Positions 7,939 to 15,174 of a stretch of DNA of 64,000 nt are shown one piece after another. The notes below the pieces were generated by a model. The model was not told the DNA's origin. It searched no databases and saw only the letters and a list, made by a program, of their open reading frames with translations. Source of the stretch: an uncultured Dehalococcoidia bacterium (GTDB lineage Bacteria; Chloroflexota; Dehalococcoidia; Lucifugimonadales; GCA-2712585); assembly GCA_951812825.1 (NCBI GenBank), contig OX638324.1, positions 1,921,141 through 1,985,140 on the forward strand. Direction: 5' to 3'. Position 1 is the first letter of the stretch, and each line of letters begins with the position of its first letter. Made by a program: the position numbers and the translations under genes.

Positions 7939-8821
7939 CTCAGAATCCACTGGACCCACGATTCCCGTCACTGCCCAAGTCTTAGAGGAAGCGAAAACCT
8001 TGTCCGGTGACATCATCAAGGACATTGAGTTGAGTCGGTCACCCCTGTCCGCCATTGAGTTGAAGGCTCTACGCTTGGCTCTAATCCTAAACGACTCTCG
8101 GGTTGAGCAGACCCTCGTGCGATACAGTGCTGGCAGCGGATCGACGAAATCCACAGAAAATCTAGAGAACGCCGTAGATAAGGGGAAAGCTGTATTCCAT
8201 TCCGGGCTTGAATTGCCAGGCCATTACGAAGGGAAATGGGCTCTACAAGACATGGAGAGTGCCATCAGGGTCCTGGCCTCTCGACGCACTTTCATCTACG
8301 ACTATGCCATTCGCAAGCACTATGAGATTAGGTTCTCTAGCCTCGCCGAGGATGTGTTCACCCGGATTCGTTCGCGTGTTGATTCGTCAATCGGCCTTGC
8401 AATACCCGACACGGTAAAGAAGCTGACGGCGGCCTATGAAAACCTTCGATCGGACAACCCTGAAGATTGGGCTAATGCGGTACATAGCTGCCGGAGAGTC
8501 CTCCAGGATCTAGCAGATGTTGTCTTTCCCGCACAGAAAGAGGCGCGTACTCGGAATGTTAATGGCAGAGAGGTTGAAGTTAAGCTTGGAGCCGATCGAT
8601 ACATCAACAGACTTATGGCATACATCGAAGATTCGTCTGAATCCCGCCGCTTTAAGGAAATAACAGGGTCACACCTGGACTATATTGGTAATCGGCTGGA
8701 CGCAATTTTCGCAGCAACTCAGAAGGGGTCGCACGCAAGTGTGACAAAGGAAGAAGCTGACCGATACGTCATTTACACCTATATGATCGTAGGGGATATC
8801 CTCTCACTCAGGTCAGCGTAA
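7922..8821 (+). CDS. AbiTii-domain protein, predicted accessory defence gene
   Basis: Residues about 15-60 (VLEEAKTLSGDIIKDIELS, then a KALRLALILND segment) resemble the AbiTii domain found in abortive-infection-linked proteins. The remaining 200 residues are mostly helical with a W-A-x-A-V-x-S-C-R-R-x-L segment near 160-175, similar to the C-terminal domains joined to AbiTii. I recognise no catalytic motif with confidence. The ATG at 7922 lies inside the endonuclease gene (17-base overlap), implying coupled expression. The next two in-frame Met codons (7928, 7931) are alternative starts. Lower G+C matches the restriction-modification pair. It ends 12 bases before the convergent amidase stop, so the right boundary of the island is very tight. 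Confidence 0.65.
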   Translation: MLMMISSESTGPTIPVTAQVLEEAKTLSGDIIKDIELSRSPLSAIELKALRLALILNDSRVEQTLVRYSAGSGSTKSTENLENAVDKGKAVFHSGLELPGHYEGKWALQDMESAIRVLASRRTFIYDYAIRKHYEIRFSSLAEDVFTRIRSRVDSSIGLAIPDTVKKLTAAYENLRSDNPEDWANAVHSCRRVLQDLADVVFPAQKEARTRNVNGREVEVKLGADRYINRLMAYIEDSSESRRFKEITGSHLDYIGNRLDAIFAATQKGSHASVTKEEADRYVIYTYMIVGDILSLRSA

Positions 8822-8833
8822 ACCTACATCAAC

Positions 8834-10255
8834 CTAGGCAATCGGTGGGTGGTGGGTGTGGTGGGTGGTGTCTTGCTGGTAGGCGTGGCCGGCGCGGAAG
8901 ACGAGGTCTTCTTCCATGGGACGTCCGAGGATCTGGAGGCCGAGGGGTAGGCCGTCTTTGAAGCCGCAGGGGACTGACATGGCGGGGGCGCCGACGACGT
9001 TGGAGAGGGAGGTGAGGGTGCGCCGGGGGGAGAACATCTCGGACATGAACTCTTCTTTGGTGCCGAGGCCGGGTTTGTCCGTGAGGGGAGGGGCGACGTC
9101 GGCGGCGGTGGGGAAGAGGAGGAGGTCGACGTTGGTCATCAATTCGAGGAAGTCGTTACGCATCATTTCCCGGAGTCGCTGGGCCTTGTAGTAGGTCTGG
9201 GCGGGAATGAGGCTGCCGAGGAGGAGGGTTATGCGCATGTTGTGGTCGTATTGGTGAAGTTCCGGGCCGCGGATGCGTGCGTGGTGGACGGTTGCACCTT
9301 CCAGGTAGGTTATGGGGCTGGAGATGGCGCGTCCGTTGAGAACGCCGGGTAGGGAGACTTCCTGCACGGAAGCGCCCCTTTCCTTGAGGATATCGCCCGC
9401 CTGTAGGACGGCGTCGCGCAATTCGGGGATGACGTGGTCGCTGAAGACTTTTTCTCTGAGGATGCCGACGCGGATGCCTGAGACGTCGCCGTCGAGGAGG
9501 CTGGCGTAGTTGGGGACGGGGGTCTGCCAGGTGTAGGGGTCCTTGGGGTCGTGGCCGGCGATGGCCTGCATGGTCATGGCGCAGTCGCGGACGGTGCGGG
9601 ACATGGGGCCGATGGTGTCCATGGACCAGCAGGAGCCGAGGAGGCCGTAGCGGCTGACGCGTCCCTGGCTGGGGCGGAGTCCGGCTAGGCCGCAGTAGGC
9701 GGCGGGGCCGCGGATGGAGCCGCCGGTGTCTTCGCCGAGGGAGGTCGCGCACATGAAGGCGGCGGTGGCGGAGCCGGAACCGGCGCTGGAGCCGCCGGGC
9801 ATTCGGGTCTGGTCCCACGGGTTGGTTGGGGTGCCGTAGGGGTAGTGGTATGTATAAGCCATGGCGTATTCGGTGAGGTTGGTGGTGCCGAGGAGGATGG
9901 CCCCCGCCTCTTTCAGGCGCGTCTGGACGGTGGCGTCTTCGTCGGGGACGAAGTCGCGGAGGATATTTGAGCCGGCGGTGGTGAGGACGCCTTTGGTCCA
10001 CCACTGGTCCTTGGAGGCGAAGGGGATGCCGTGCAAGGGGCCGCGATAGAGGCCGCGGGCGATTTGGCGTTCGGCATCCTCGGCGTCGGCGCGGGCTTCG
10101 TCGGCGCAGACGGTGATGTAGGAGTTGAGGACGGGATTGAGAGTTTCGATCCTGTCGAGATAGGCCTCCACCACGTCTACGGGAGAGACTTCGCGGGATG
10201 CTATTTTTTCTGAGAGTTGGGCGACGGTGAGGAAGGGAAGGTTCTTGAGGTCCAT
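8834..10255 (-). CDS. Amidase, amidase-signature family (full length)
   Basis: The 473-residue protein is a complete amidase-signature enzyme. The catalytic Lys is in GIPFASKDQWW (about residue 82), the cis-Ser in PGGSSAGSGSATAAF (about 155-165) and the nucleophile Ser in DTGGSIRGP (about 180). Length is normal for the family. It closely resembles the truncated amidase at 1-1173. The start is one base after the stop of the upstream alpha/beta hydrolase (TAG-C-ATG on the minus strand), so translation is coupled. That neighbour carries an AtzG/GatC-like tail. This suggests an AtzE-like amidase acting with a small tail partner, rather than the tRNA-dependent GatA. Substrate unknown. Confidence 0.93.
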   Translation of the reverse strand: MDLKNLPFLTVAQLSEKIASREVSPVDVVEAYLDRIETLNPVLNSYITVCADEARADAEDAERQIARGLYRGPLHGIPFASKDQWWTKGVLTTAGSNILRDFVPDEDATVQTRLKEAGAILLGTTNLTEYAMAYTYHYPYGTPTNPWDQTRMPGGSSAGSGSATAAFMCATSLGEDTGGSIRGPAAYCGLAGLRPSQGRVSRYGLLGSCWSMDTIGPMSRTVRDCAMTMQAIAGHDPKDPYTWQTPVPNYASLLDGDVSGIRVGILREKVFSDHVIPELRDAVLQAGDILKERGASVQEVSLPGVLNGRAISSPITYLEGATVHHARIRGPELHQYDHNMRITLLLGSLIPAQTYYKAQRLREMMRNDFLELMTNVDLLLFPTAADVAPPLTDKPGLGTKEEFMSEMFSPRRTLTSLSNVVGAPAMSVPCGFKDGLPLGLQILGRPMEEDLVFRAGHAYQQDTTHHTHHPPIA

Positions 10256-10256
10256 G

Positions 10257-11315
10257 CTAGCCCTCCTTGGTTGGAAGCAGAATGGGCAGGGGTTCTACGG
10301 ACTCGATGCCCGGGGGATTGATGACGTCGATGGACTCAATGATGGCGTTGAGGACGTGGGTGACTTCCGCCAAGTCCGCATCGCTGATGTCGAGGCCGAC
10401 GGCTTTGCCCATGGCGCGAACGTCGTCGGTGGTGAGGTCGTTGGGGGAAGGTTCGGGAGTCGCTTCCCCCTCCTCGGCGGCGAGGCCGAGGAATGCGGCT
10501 GTGGCGTCGATGAACGCCTGGGGCTTGTCGACGGTTACGACGTGGCCTGCGTCTTCAACGTCGACGGAGGTGAAGAGGTCGCTTGCCTGCTTCATACGTT
10601 CGATAATGTCGTCGGAGAGGAGGATGCTCTCCTTGCCGCGGACCTCGAGGACGGGGCAGGGAAGGTTGCGGTGAATGCGCCAGTAGTTGTCGATATAGGC
10701 CGGGTCCTGGTTGTCGGGGAGGGTGTTGTCGAAGAGGGCGGGGTCTGCTTTCCACTCCCACATGCCGGTGTACTTCTGGACCATCTTGTTGGCGATGTCC
10801 TTGCGTAGTCGGGTCTCGTCGGCCCAGGGATTGCCCGCGCGGTGCCACTGGTAAGCTTCCTCAAAGTTGTAGAAGAATGTGGGGGTGGGGGAACGGGTGA
10901 GCTGGGCGCGGAGGGCTTCCTGGCTGCGCTCGGGGCCGATGTCGACGATGACGACGCGGTCGACCATTTCGGGGTGGGCGTCGGCATAGAGGAGGGCGTT
11001 CCAGCCGCCCATGGAGAGGCCGGCGAGGACGCATTTGGTGATGCCGTGGGCTTCGATGAAGGCGGCGAGGTCTTCGACGAAGCGCTGGCGGGCGTAGCCG
11101 TCGACGGCCCAGCCGCTGCCGCCGTGGCCGCGCTGGTCGAGGGCGTAGACGTGGAAGTGGGAGGACATGGCTTCGGCGAATTCGTCCCAGATGTGGGCCT
11201 GGCCGGCGTGGCCGTGCATGCAGATGAGGGGGGTTTTGCCTTCGGCGCCCCAATCGAGGTAGCGGAGTCGGACGCCGTTTAGGGTGATGAATTTTTCCTG
11301 GTAGGCGACGGTCAT
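10257..11315 (-). CDS. Alpha/beta hydrolase fused to an AtzG/GatC-like C-terminal domain
   Basis: Residues 1-280 form a standard alpha/beta hydrolase fold: oxyanion region CMHGHAG (32-38), nucleophile Ser101 in GLSMGG, and His258 in EDAGHVV. After an acidic/proline linker (about 281-293), residues about 294-352 do not belong to that fold. The pattern VGLDISDADLAEVTHVLN followed by PLPILLP resembles the small AtzG (DUF4089)/GatC partners of amidases. The neighbouring, translationally coupled gene is an amidase, which fits a hydrolase-amidase complex held by this tail. The ATG has a plausible GGGGAAAAG site upstream. Hydrolase call is firm; the tail assignment is by pattern and needs a profile search. 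Confidence 0.88.
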   Translation of the reverse strand: MTVAYQEKFITLNGVRLRYLDWGAEGKTPLICMHGHAGQAHIWDEFAEAMSSHFHVYALDQRGHGGSGWAVDGYARQRFVEDLAAFIEAHGITKCVLAGLSMGGWNALLYADAHPEMVDRVVIVDIGPERSQEALRAQLTRSPTPTFFYNFEEAYQWHRAGNPWADETRLRKDIANKMVQKYTGMWEWKADPALFDNTLPDNQDPAYIDNYWRIHRNLPCPVLEVRGKESILLSDDIIERMKQASDLFTSVDVEDAGHVVTVDKPQAFIDATAAFLGLAAEEGEATPEPSPNDLTTDDVRAMGKAVGLDISDADLAEVTHVLNAIIESIDVINPPGIESVEPLPILLPTKEG

Positions 11316-11525
11316 TTCTTTTCCCCTTGAGGTGTAGGTGATGGGGATATTGTAGCGTCAAACGGGGAGGTGCGCTATAAGGGGGGAGAGGCCCACGTCG
11401 GATGGGTCAGATATGAATCCCGGTTTCATTTGGATTGCCCGTTATTGGATGTCACCACAGAATGAATATGCAGGAGATCCGAGGGGCGAGGCCCGTAATT
11501 CGCTTGGCGAAGATTAGAAGAAGAG

Positions 11526-11741
11526 ATGGGAACGCCGAAAGAGGTTGTCTTTGAAGTGACGGAGGCGGTAGAGGGAGGATTTGACGCTCGATCGCGAGGG
11601 CACGGAATATTCACGCAGGGGGATGATTGGGCCCATCTCAAGGCGATGGTTAAGGATGCCGTGCTCTGCCACTTTGGAGAGGAATTCGCGCCGAAGGTAG
11701 TCCGTCTGCGTTTCGTAAAGGACGAAGCTCTGGCGATGTGA
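11526..11741 (+). CDS. HicB-like antitoxin, small single-domain form
   Basis: This 71-residue protein has the partial RNase-H-like fold sequence of short HicB antitoxins: VFEVTEAVEGGFDARSRGHG, then IFTQGDDWAHLKAMVKDAV and a conserved HFGEE. No DNA-binding domain is present, which is common in this short form. The stop overlaps the start of the HicA-like gene by four bases (GTGA), the usual layout for a coupled toxin-antitoxin pair in the order antitoxin-toxin. An AGAAGAAG stretch lies before the ATG. Databases often mislabel such proteins as 2-oxoisovalerate dehydrogenase subunits. Confidence 0.8.
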   Translation: MGTPKEVVFEVTEAVEGGFDARSRGHGIFTQGDDWAHLKAMVKDAVLCHFGEEFAPKVVRLRFVKDEALAM

Positions 11742-11920
11742 GACTGCCTAGAGATATCTCGGGCGATTATCTGGCGACGCTGTTGCGTCGTCGGTTTGGA
11801 TGCAGGGTTGTGCGGCAGAGGGGCGGCCATGTGACATTGGTCGTAATCGTAGGCGGAGCAACCTATAGCGTTACGGTGCCACGCCATCGCTTTATTAGAG
11901 TCGGGACTCTTGGAGGATAG
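11738..11920 (+). CDS. HicA-like mRNA interferase toxin, possibly C-terminally shortened
   Basis: The 60-residue protein shows the HicA double-stranded RNA-binding-like fold: an N-terminal LPRDISGDYLATLLRR helix, the active-site region RQRGGHVTL with its histidine, and VPRHRFIRVGTL near the end. HicA proteins normally continue with a short helix after VGTL (sxIL-type), but here the frame stops two codons later (GG-stop). Loss of about 10-15 residues by a frameshift or stop is possible, so the toxin may be weak or dead. The GTG start overlaps the antitoxin stop by four bases. Confidence 0.75.
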   Translation: MRLPRDISGDYLATLLRRRFGCRVVRQRGGHVTLVVIVGGATYSVTVPRHRFIRVGTLGG

Positions 11921-12037
11921 TTTCTCTGGTGGCCACGCATCAGGGAATATCGTCACATGAAGTCCGCAACGAACTTTTTGGTAGGTGAGCGGCAGGAAAT
12001 GGCGGGGGAAGGAGTTCGCAAGCCAGGACGGAAGAGG

Positions 12038-12511
12038 CTATGTAGAGTCTTGGACGATGCAGCCGTGGAGGTCGATGGTGAGGTGTCTGTCGTTGACGCC
12101 TTTGACCTTGCCTTTCAGCATATAGAATTCATTATTGTCTTCCAGCGGGCCTCGGAGCTTGGCCATCTCCTCATCGGAAAGGTAGCAGCGGACGCCCCAG
12201 GCTGCGTCTCTATCTAAGTGCAAGTAATTGAACTCATGAACCAGAAATGCCCTGCCCCTAACGATGCCGACGCTGCCATTGTAGGTGGCGACGGCGGATT
12301 GTTCGTCGGTCTTGTAGGTCTGCACAAGTTGTTTGTCGGTCATGTTGAAGGAGGGCGGGATATCTCGAATCTCGTTGGCGATGGAGGCTTCGGAGGCGTT
12401 GCGAGAGCAGTCACGGAACACACCAAGAGCTAGAAACAGCCCGGCGACGGCGAAGAAGGCCGCAAAGAGGGAAAGGAATCTAACTAGGTTACCCATTTGT
12501 TGTTGCACCAA
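12038..12511 (-). CDS. Membrane-anchored tRNA_anti-like (OB-fold) protein
   Basis: The 157-residue protein has one N-terminal transmembrane segment (about 10-30, LSLFAAFFAVAGLFLALGVF), then a soluble domain with the pattern of the tRNA_anti-like OB-fold family: YKTDEQSAVATYNG, VRCYLSDEE and a final strand LKGKVKGVNDRHLTIDLHGC. Members are thought to bind nucleic acid or act as small secreted domains; function is not established. The frame starts with TTG at 12511, and ATG at 12496 is an equally good start. I prefer this strand over the opposite open frames because of the hydrophobic anchor and the domain match. Confidence 0.7.
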   Translation of the reverse strand: MVQQQMGNLVRFLSLFAAFFAVAGLFLALGVFRDCSRNASEASIANEIRDIPPSFNMTDKQLVQTYKTDEQSAVATYNGSVGIVRGRAFLVHEFNYLHLDRDAAWGVRCYLSDEEMAKLRGPLEDNNEFYMLKGKVKGVNDRHLTIDLHGCIVQDST

Positions 12512-12547
12512 TGAAGGGCTTTGACGGATCTATTGTATATCCTGATG

Positions 12548-13582
12548 TCATGGTTGAGTGAATTCAAGGACTACGCGGCCTACGTGGCGGCGTTGTTGTA
12601 TTAGTTGGAGGGCGGATTTCCATTGGGTCCAGGGGAGGGTGTAGGAGATTGTCGGGACGATTTTGCCTTGGGCGACTAGCTGGGCGGCTTGCTCGACGTG
12701 ATGGCGGGTGGCGCCGACGGAGCCGGAAATTTGGAGCTCGCGGAAGATGATTTCCGGTAGGGGGAGTTCTGCTTTGGCGCGGGCGACTTCGCCGAGGAGG
12801 ATGAGGCGGCCGTTGGGAGCGATTGCACGGAGGGTTTGGGGGAAGAGGGGGGAGCCGACGGTGTCGAGGGCGACGTTAGCGCCGCGGTCTTCGGTGAGGG
12901 CGAGAACGATTTCGGAGAAGTGGAGCTCGCCGGTGGGGATGACGTCGGAGGCGCCGAGGGCTTCTAGGGCGGGGGTCTTGGATTCGTCGGAGGTGACAGC
13001 GAGGACGCGGGCGCTGCGGAGGCTGGCGAGTTGGATGAGGTGGGCACCGAGGCCGCCGGAAGCGCCGGTGACGAGGACGGTTTCGTCCTGCTGGATTTGG
13101 GCGTTTTCGACGGCCTTGATGGCGACGCCGATGGGGCAGGCGAGGAGGGATGCTTGGGGCCAGGGGATTTCTTTGGGGATTTTGACGAGGGTGTTTTCTC
13201 GGACGGCCAGGAGTTGGGCCATGCCGCCTTTCATGCCGTGGCCGATGGCCTGTCCCTGGGGGCAGAGTCGTTCGAGATTCCGGGCACAGAAGTGGCAGCG
13301 TCCGCAGGCGTCGGTTAGGAGGGGGACGACGTGGTCGCCGGGGCGGAGGGTGGTGACGTTGGGGCCGACAGCTATGACGACGCCGGCGACTTCGTGGCCG
13401 GGGATGAGGGGTATCTGCACGCCGCGTCGGAGGGCGCCGTTCATGACGAGGAGGTCGTGGTGGCAGAGGCCGCAGGCTTTGACTTGGACAAGGGCGTCGG
13501 AGTCGCCCAAAGAGGGGATGGGGAGGTCTGCGACGGTTAGGCGGGGGAAGGGGGATGGTTGTTGGAGGATGAGGGCTTTCAT
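12548..13582 (-). CDS. Zinc-dependent alcohol dehydrogenase-like MDR oxidoreductase
   Basis: This 344-residue medium-chain dehydrogenase/reductase binds NAD(P)H and two zinc ions. Motifs are CGLCHHDL and GHEVAGVV (catalytic zinc region), four clustered cysteines in CGRCHFCARNLERLC (structural zinc loop), and VTGASGGLGAHLIQLA (Rossmann dinucleotide fold, about 170). I chose the ATG at 13582 (MKALILQQ), since this is the canonical N-terminus and the longer frame adds an unlike basic stretch. It stands alone on the minus strand, with repeat-rich DNA upstream. Substrate unknown; related enzymes act on alcohols, acryloyl-CoA or quinones. Confidence 0.9.
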   Translation of the reverse strand: MKALILQQPSPFPRLTVADLPIPSLGDSDALVQVKACGLCHHDLLVMNGALRRGVQIPLIPGHEVAGVVIAVGPNVTTLRPGDHVVPLLTDACGRCHFCARNLERLCPQGQAIGHGMKGGMAQLLAVRENTLVKIPKEIPWPQASLLACPIGVAIKAVENAQIQQDETVLVTGASGGLGAHLIQLASLRSARVLAVTSDESKTPALEALGASDVIPTGELHFSEIVLALTEDRGANVALDTVGSPLFPQTLRAIAPNGRLILLGEVARAKAELPLPEIIFRELQISGSVGATRHHVEQAAQLVAQGKIVPTISYTLPWTQWKSALQLIQQRRHVGRVVLEFTQP

Positions 13583-13626
13583 GGGGCGGTTATGGGTGGG
13601 GCCGAAGACGGGGATGGGTTTCTGTA

Positions 13627-13640
13627 CCCGCCTCCGCGGG
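13627..13640. repeat. Small palindrome, family D (cccgc-ctcc-gcggg)
   Basis: CCCGC and GCGGG pair around CTCC. The surrounding TACCC...GGGCAC also appears at about 42319-42334, so it is a dispersed element of the 'tcgcggg' hairpin family. Confidence 0.55.
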
Positions 13641-13677
13641 CACAAGAGGAGAGAGGGAAGGGACCCCGCCGCCGCCA

Positions 13678-13703
13678 GATTCTTCGCCGCGGGGCCTCCT
13701 CAG
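13678..13703. repeat. Dispersed repeat, family B (cgccgcggggcctcctcag)
   Basis: Near-identical copies of the core CGCGGGGCCTCCTCAG lie at 34747-34783 and 46614-46653, with a close variant at 21468-21493. All four are intergenic. Confidence 0.65.
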
Positions 13704-13803
13704 AAAAAAGAAGGGGACGGGGCGGGTTGCGGGGATTGGATGGGTTGGTTGATAATTGCTCAAGAGGGACTCTCAGGGGTTTAGGGTAATCTTAGCAGAA
13801 TTG

Positions 13804-13829
13804 GATTCTTCACTTCGTTCAGAATGACA
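13804..13829. repeat. Dispersed repeat, family A (ttcttcacttcgttcagaatg)
   Basis: The core TTCAC..TTCGTTCAGAATGAC is shared with 39902-39935. It lies about 80 bases upstream of endonuclease IV. Confidence 0.6.
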
Positions 13830-13906
13830 AGAAAGTGTTCAGGATGAGGGAAAATCGTTCGGGGTGAGGGAATGGAGTTAGGAATGACGGGAAAAGGAGA
13901 GGTCAG

Positions 13907-14764
13907 ATGAAGCTTGGCGCGCACGTATCCACCTCCGGCGGGATCGACACTTCCATAGACAGGGGGGTGGACATCGGCTGTGAGGCCATTCAGATATTCG
14001 GGTCGGCGCCTCAGAGGTGGTCGTTCAAGATGCCGCCGGAGGAGAATATGGCGGCCTTCAAGGAGAAGCGGGAAGGTTCCGGGATCGACTCGGTGTTCTT
14101 CCATTGCATATACCTGATAAACCTGGGCAGCCCCAAGACCCGCAACGTGAAGATGGGGATAAAGTCGCTGAAGAACTACATGGACCTGGCCCACGACATC
14201 GGCGCGGACGGAATCATATTTCATCCAGGGAGTCACATGGGGAGGGGCTACGACGCGATTCTGAAGCAGACGGTGGAAAGCATAATCGACGTGCTGGAGG
14301 ACTCGCCGGAGGGGCCGTGGCTGACTATCGAGAATACGGCGGGGATGGGGCGGCACATCGGGTCGAAGTTCGAGGAGATTGGGCAGATAATTCAGACGGT
14401 GGGGAGTCCACGAGTGAAGGTGTGCCTGGACACGCAGCACAGTTTTGCCGCGGGATACGACTTTTCGACGAAGGAGGGGTTGGAGGCGGCGATGGACGAG
14501 TTCGACAGGGAGATTGGATTGGACCGGCTGGCGGCGGTGCACGCCAACGATTCGAAGCAGCCGCTTGGATCGGGGGTCGACAGGCACGAGAACATCGGGC
14601 AGGGACACATCGGGGTTGAGGGGTTCGAGAACATCATGCGGCACCCCGCGTTCAGGGACGTGCCGTTTTTCCTGGAGGTGCCGGGGATAAACCGGAGCGG
14701 GCCGGACAAAGAGAATCTGGACATTCTGAAGGATATTCGGTCGCGACTGGGCATTGATCCGTGA
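13907..14764 (+). CDS. nfo: Endonuclease IV (deoxyribonuclease IV)
   Basis: This 285-residue AP endonuclease of base excision repair cuts 5' to abasic sites with a trinuclear zinc centre. Visible signatures are MKLGAHVSTSGGI at the N-terminus, HPGSHMGRG, ENTAGMG, CLDTQHSFAAGYDF and HANDSKQPLGSGVDRHENIG, which supply the His, Glu and Asp ligands. Length is normal for the family. AAGGAGAGG precedes the ATG. The stop overlaps the next gene by four bases (GTGA), so a small zincin is translated with it. Confidence 0.97.
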   Translation: MKLGAHVSTSGGIDTSIDRGVDIGCEAIQIFGSAPQRWSFKMPPEENMAAFKEKREGSGIDSVFFHCIYLINLGSPKTRNVKMGIKSLKNYMDLAHDIGADGIIFHPGSHMGRGYDAILKQTVESIIDVLEDSPEGPWLTIENTAGMGRHIGSKFEEIGQIIQTVGSPRVKVCLDTQHSFAAGYDFSTKEGLEAAMDEFDREIGLDRLAAVHANDSKQPLGSGVDRHENIGQGHIGVEGFENIMRHPAFRDVPFFLEVPGINRSGPDKENLDILKDIRSRLGIDP

Positions 14765-15135
14765 TCCGGTTGAGCGAGGATGAGTTCGAGGAGATGGTGG
14801 TCCGCTGTTATGAGGGGCTGCCGGAGGCGTTGTTAGGATACCTTCAGAATTTGGACATTGTGGTGGAGGAGTGGCCCAGCGAAGAGGTGCTGGCGGATAC
14901 GGGGACGGGGAGGGCCGACGGACTGCTGGGGTTATACATGGGGGTTCCGCGGCTGGAGCGGGGGGATGATCTGCCTTTTTTGCCGGACAAGATTACGCTG
15001 TACCAGCGTCCAATTGAGGGGATTTGCGGAACGAGGGAGGAGGTGGCGGAGGAGGTGAGGAAGACGCTGCTGCACGAGGTGGGGCACTACCTTGGGATGG
15101 ACGAGGAGCATTTGGACCGGCTGGGGTATTCCTAG
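14761..15135 (+). CDS. Small zincin-like metallopeptidase (Zincin_1/DUF1025 family)
   Basis: The 124-residue protein has the short zincin domain with the zinc motif HEVGHYLGMDEEHL near the C-terminus (about 102-115), preceded by a region ITLYQRPI typical of the family. It begins with GTG overlapping the endonuclease IV stop, so it is translationally coupled. Its cellular substrate is unknown. It converges on the cobalamin regulator gene with only 39 bases between stops. Confidence 0.88.
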   Translation: MIRLSEDEFEEMVVRCYEGLPEALLGYLQNLDIVVEEWPSEEVLADTGTGRADGLLGLYMGVPRLERGDDLPFLPDKITLYQRPIEGICGTREEVAEEVRKTLLHEVGHYLGMDEEHLDRLGYS

Positions 15136-15174
15136 GGCCTGAGGGGTTGGAAGATTGTCGGCAGCTGGGAAGGG

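Larger units (their letters stand above)
13583..13906. other. Repeat-rich intergenic region, no gene seen
   Basis: This divergent gap between the dehydrogenase and endonuclease IV holds at least three dispersed repeats (13627-13640, 13678-13703, 13804-13829) and decayed copies around 13838-13892 (ttcaggatgag, ttaggaatgacggg). AAGGAGAGG just before 13907 is the ribosome site of the next gene. Open frames crossing it have no coding character. Confidence 0.6.

Noticed and set aside
9156-10004. 282-codon minus-strand frame inside the amidase
   Set aside because: Arg/Pro-rich frame shifted from the true amidase.
11426-11956. 176-codon minus-strand frame opposite the HicB/HicA pair
   Set aside because: No recognisable sequence; the plus-strand pair has family motifs and a coupled overlap.
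11957-12433. Plus-strand frames of 86 and 71 codons
   Set aside because: Antisense to the OB-fold protein, which has a membrane anchor and a family pattern.
12708-13784. 358-codon plus-strand frame opposite the alcohol dehydrogenase
   Set aside because: Arg/Thr/Ser/Trp-rich antisense product, while the minus strand has all zinc and NAD motifs.
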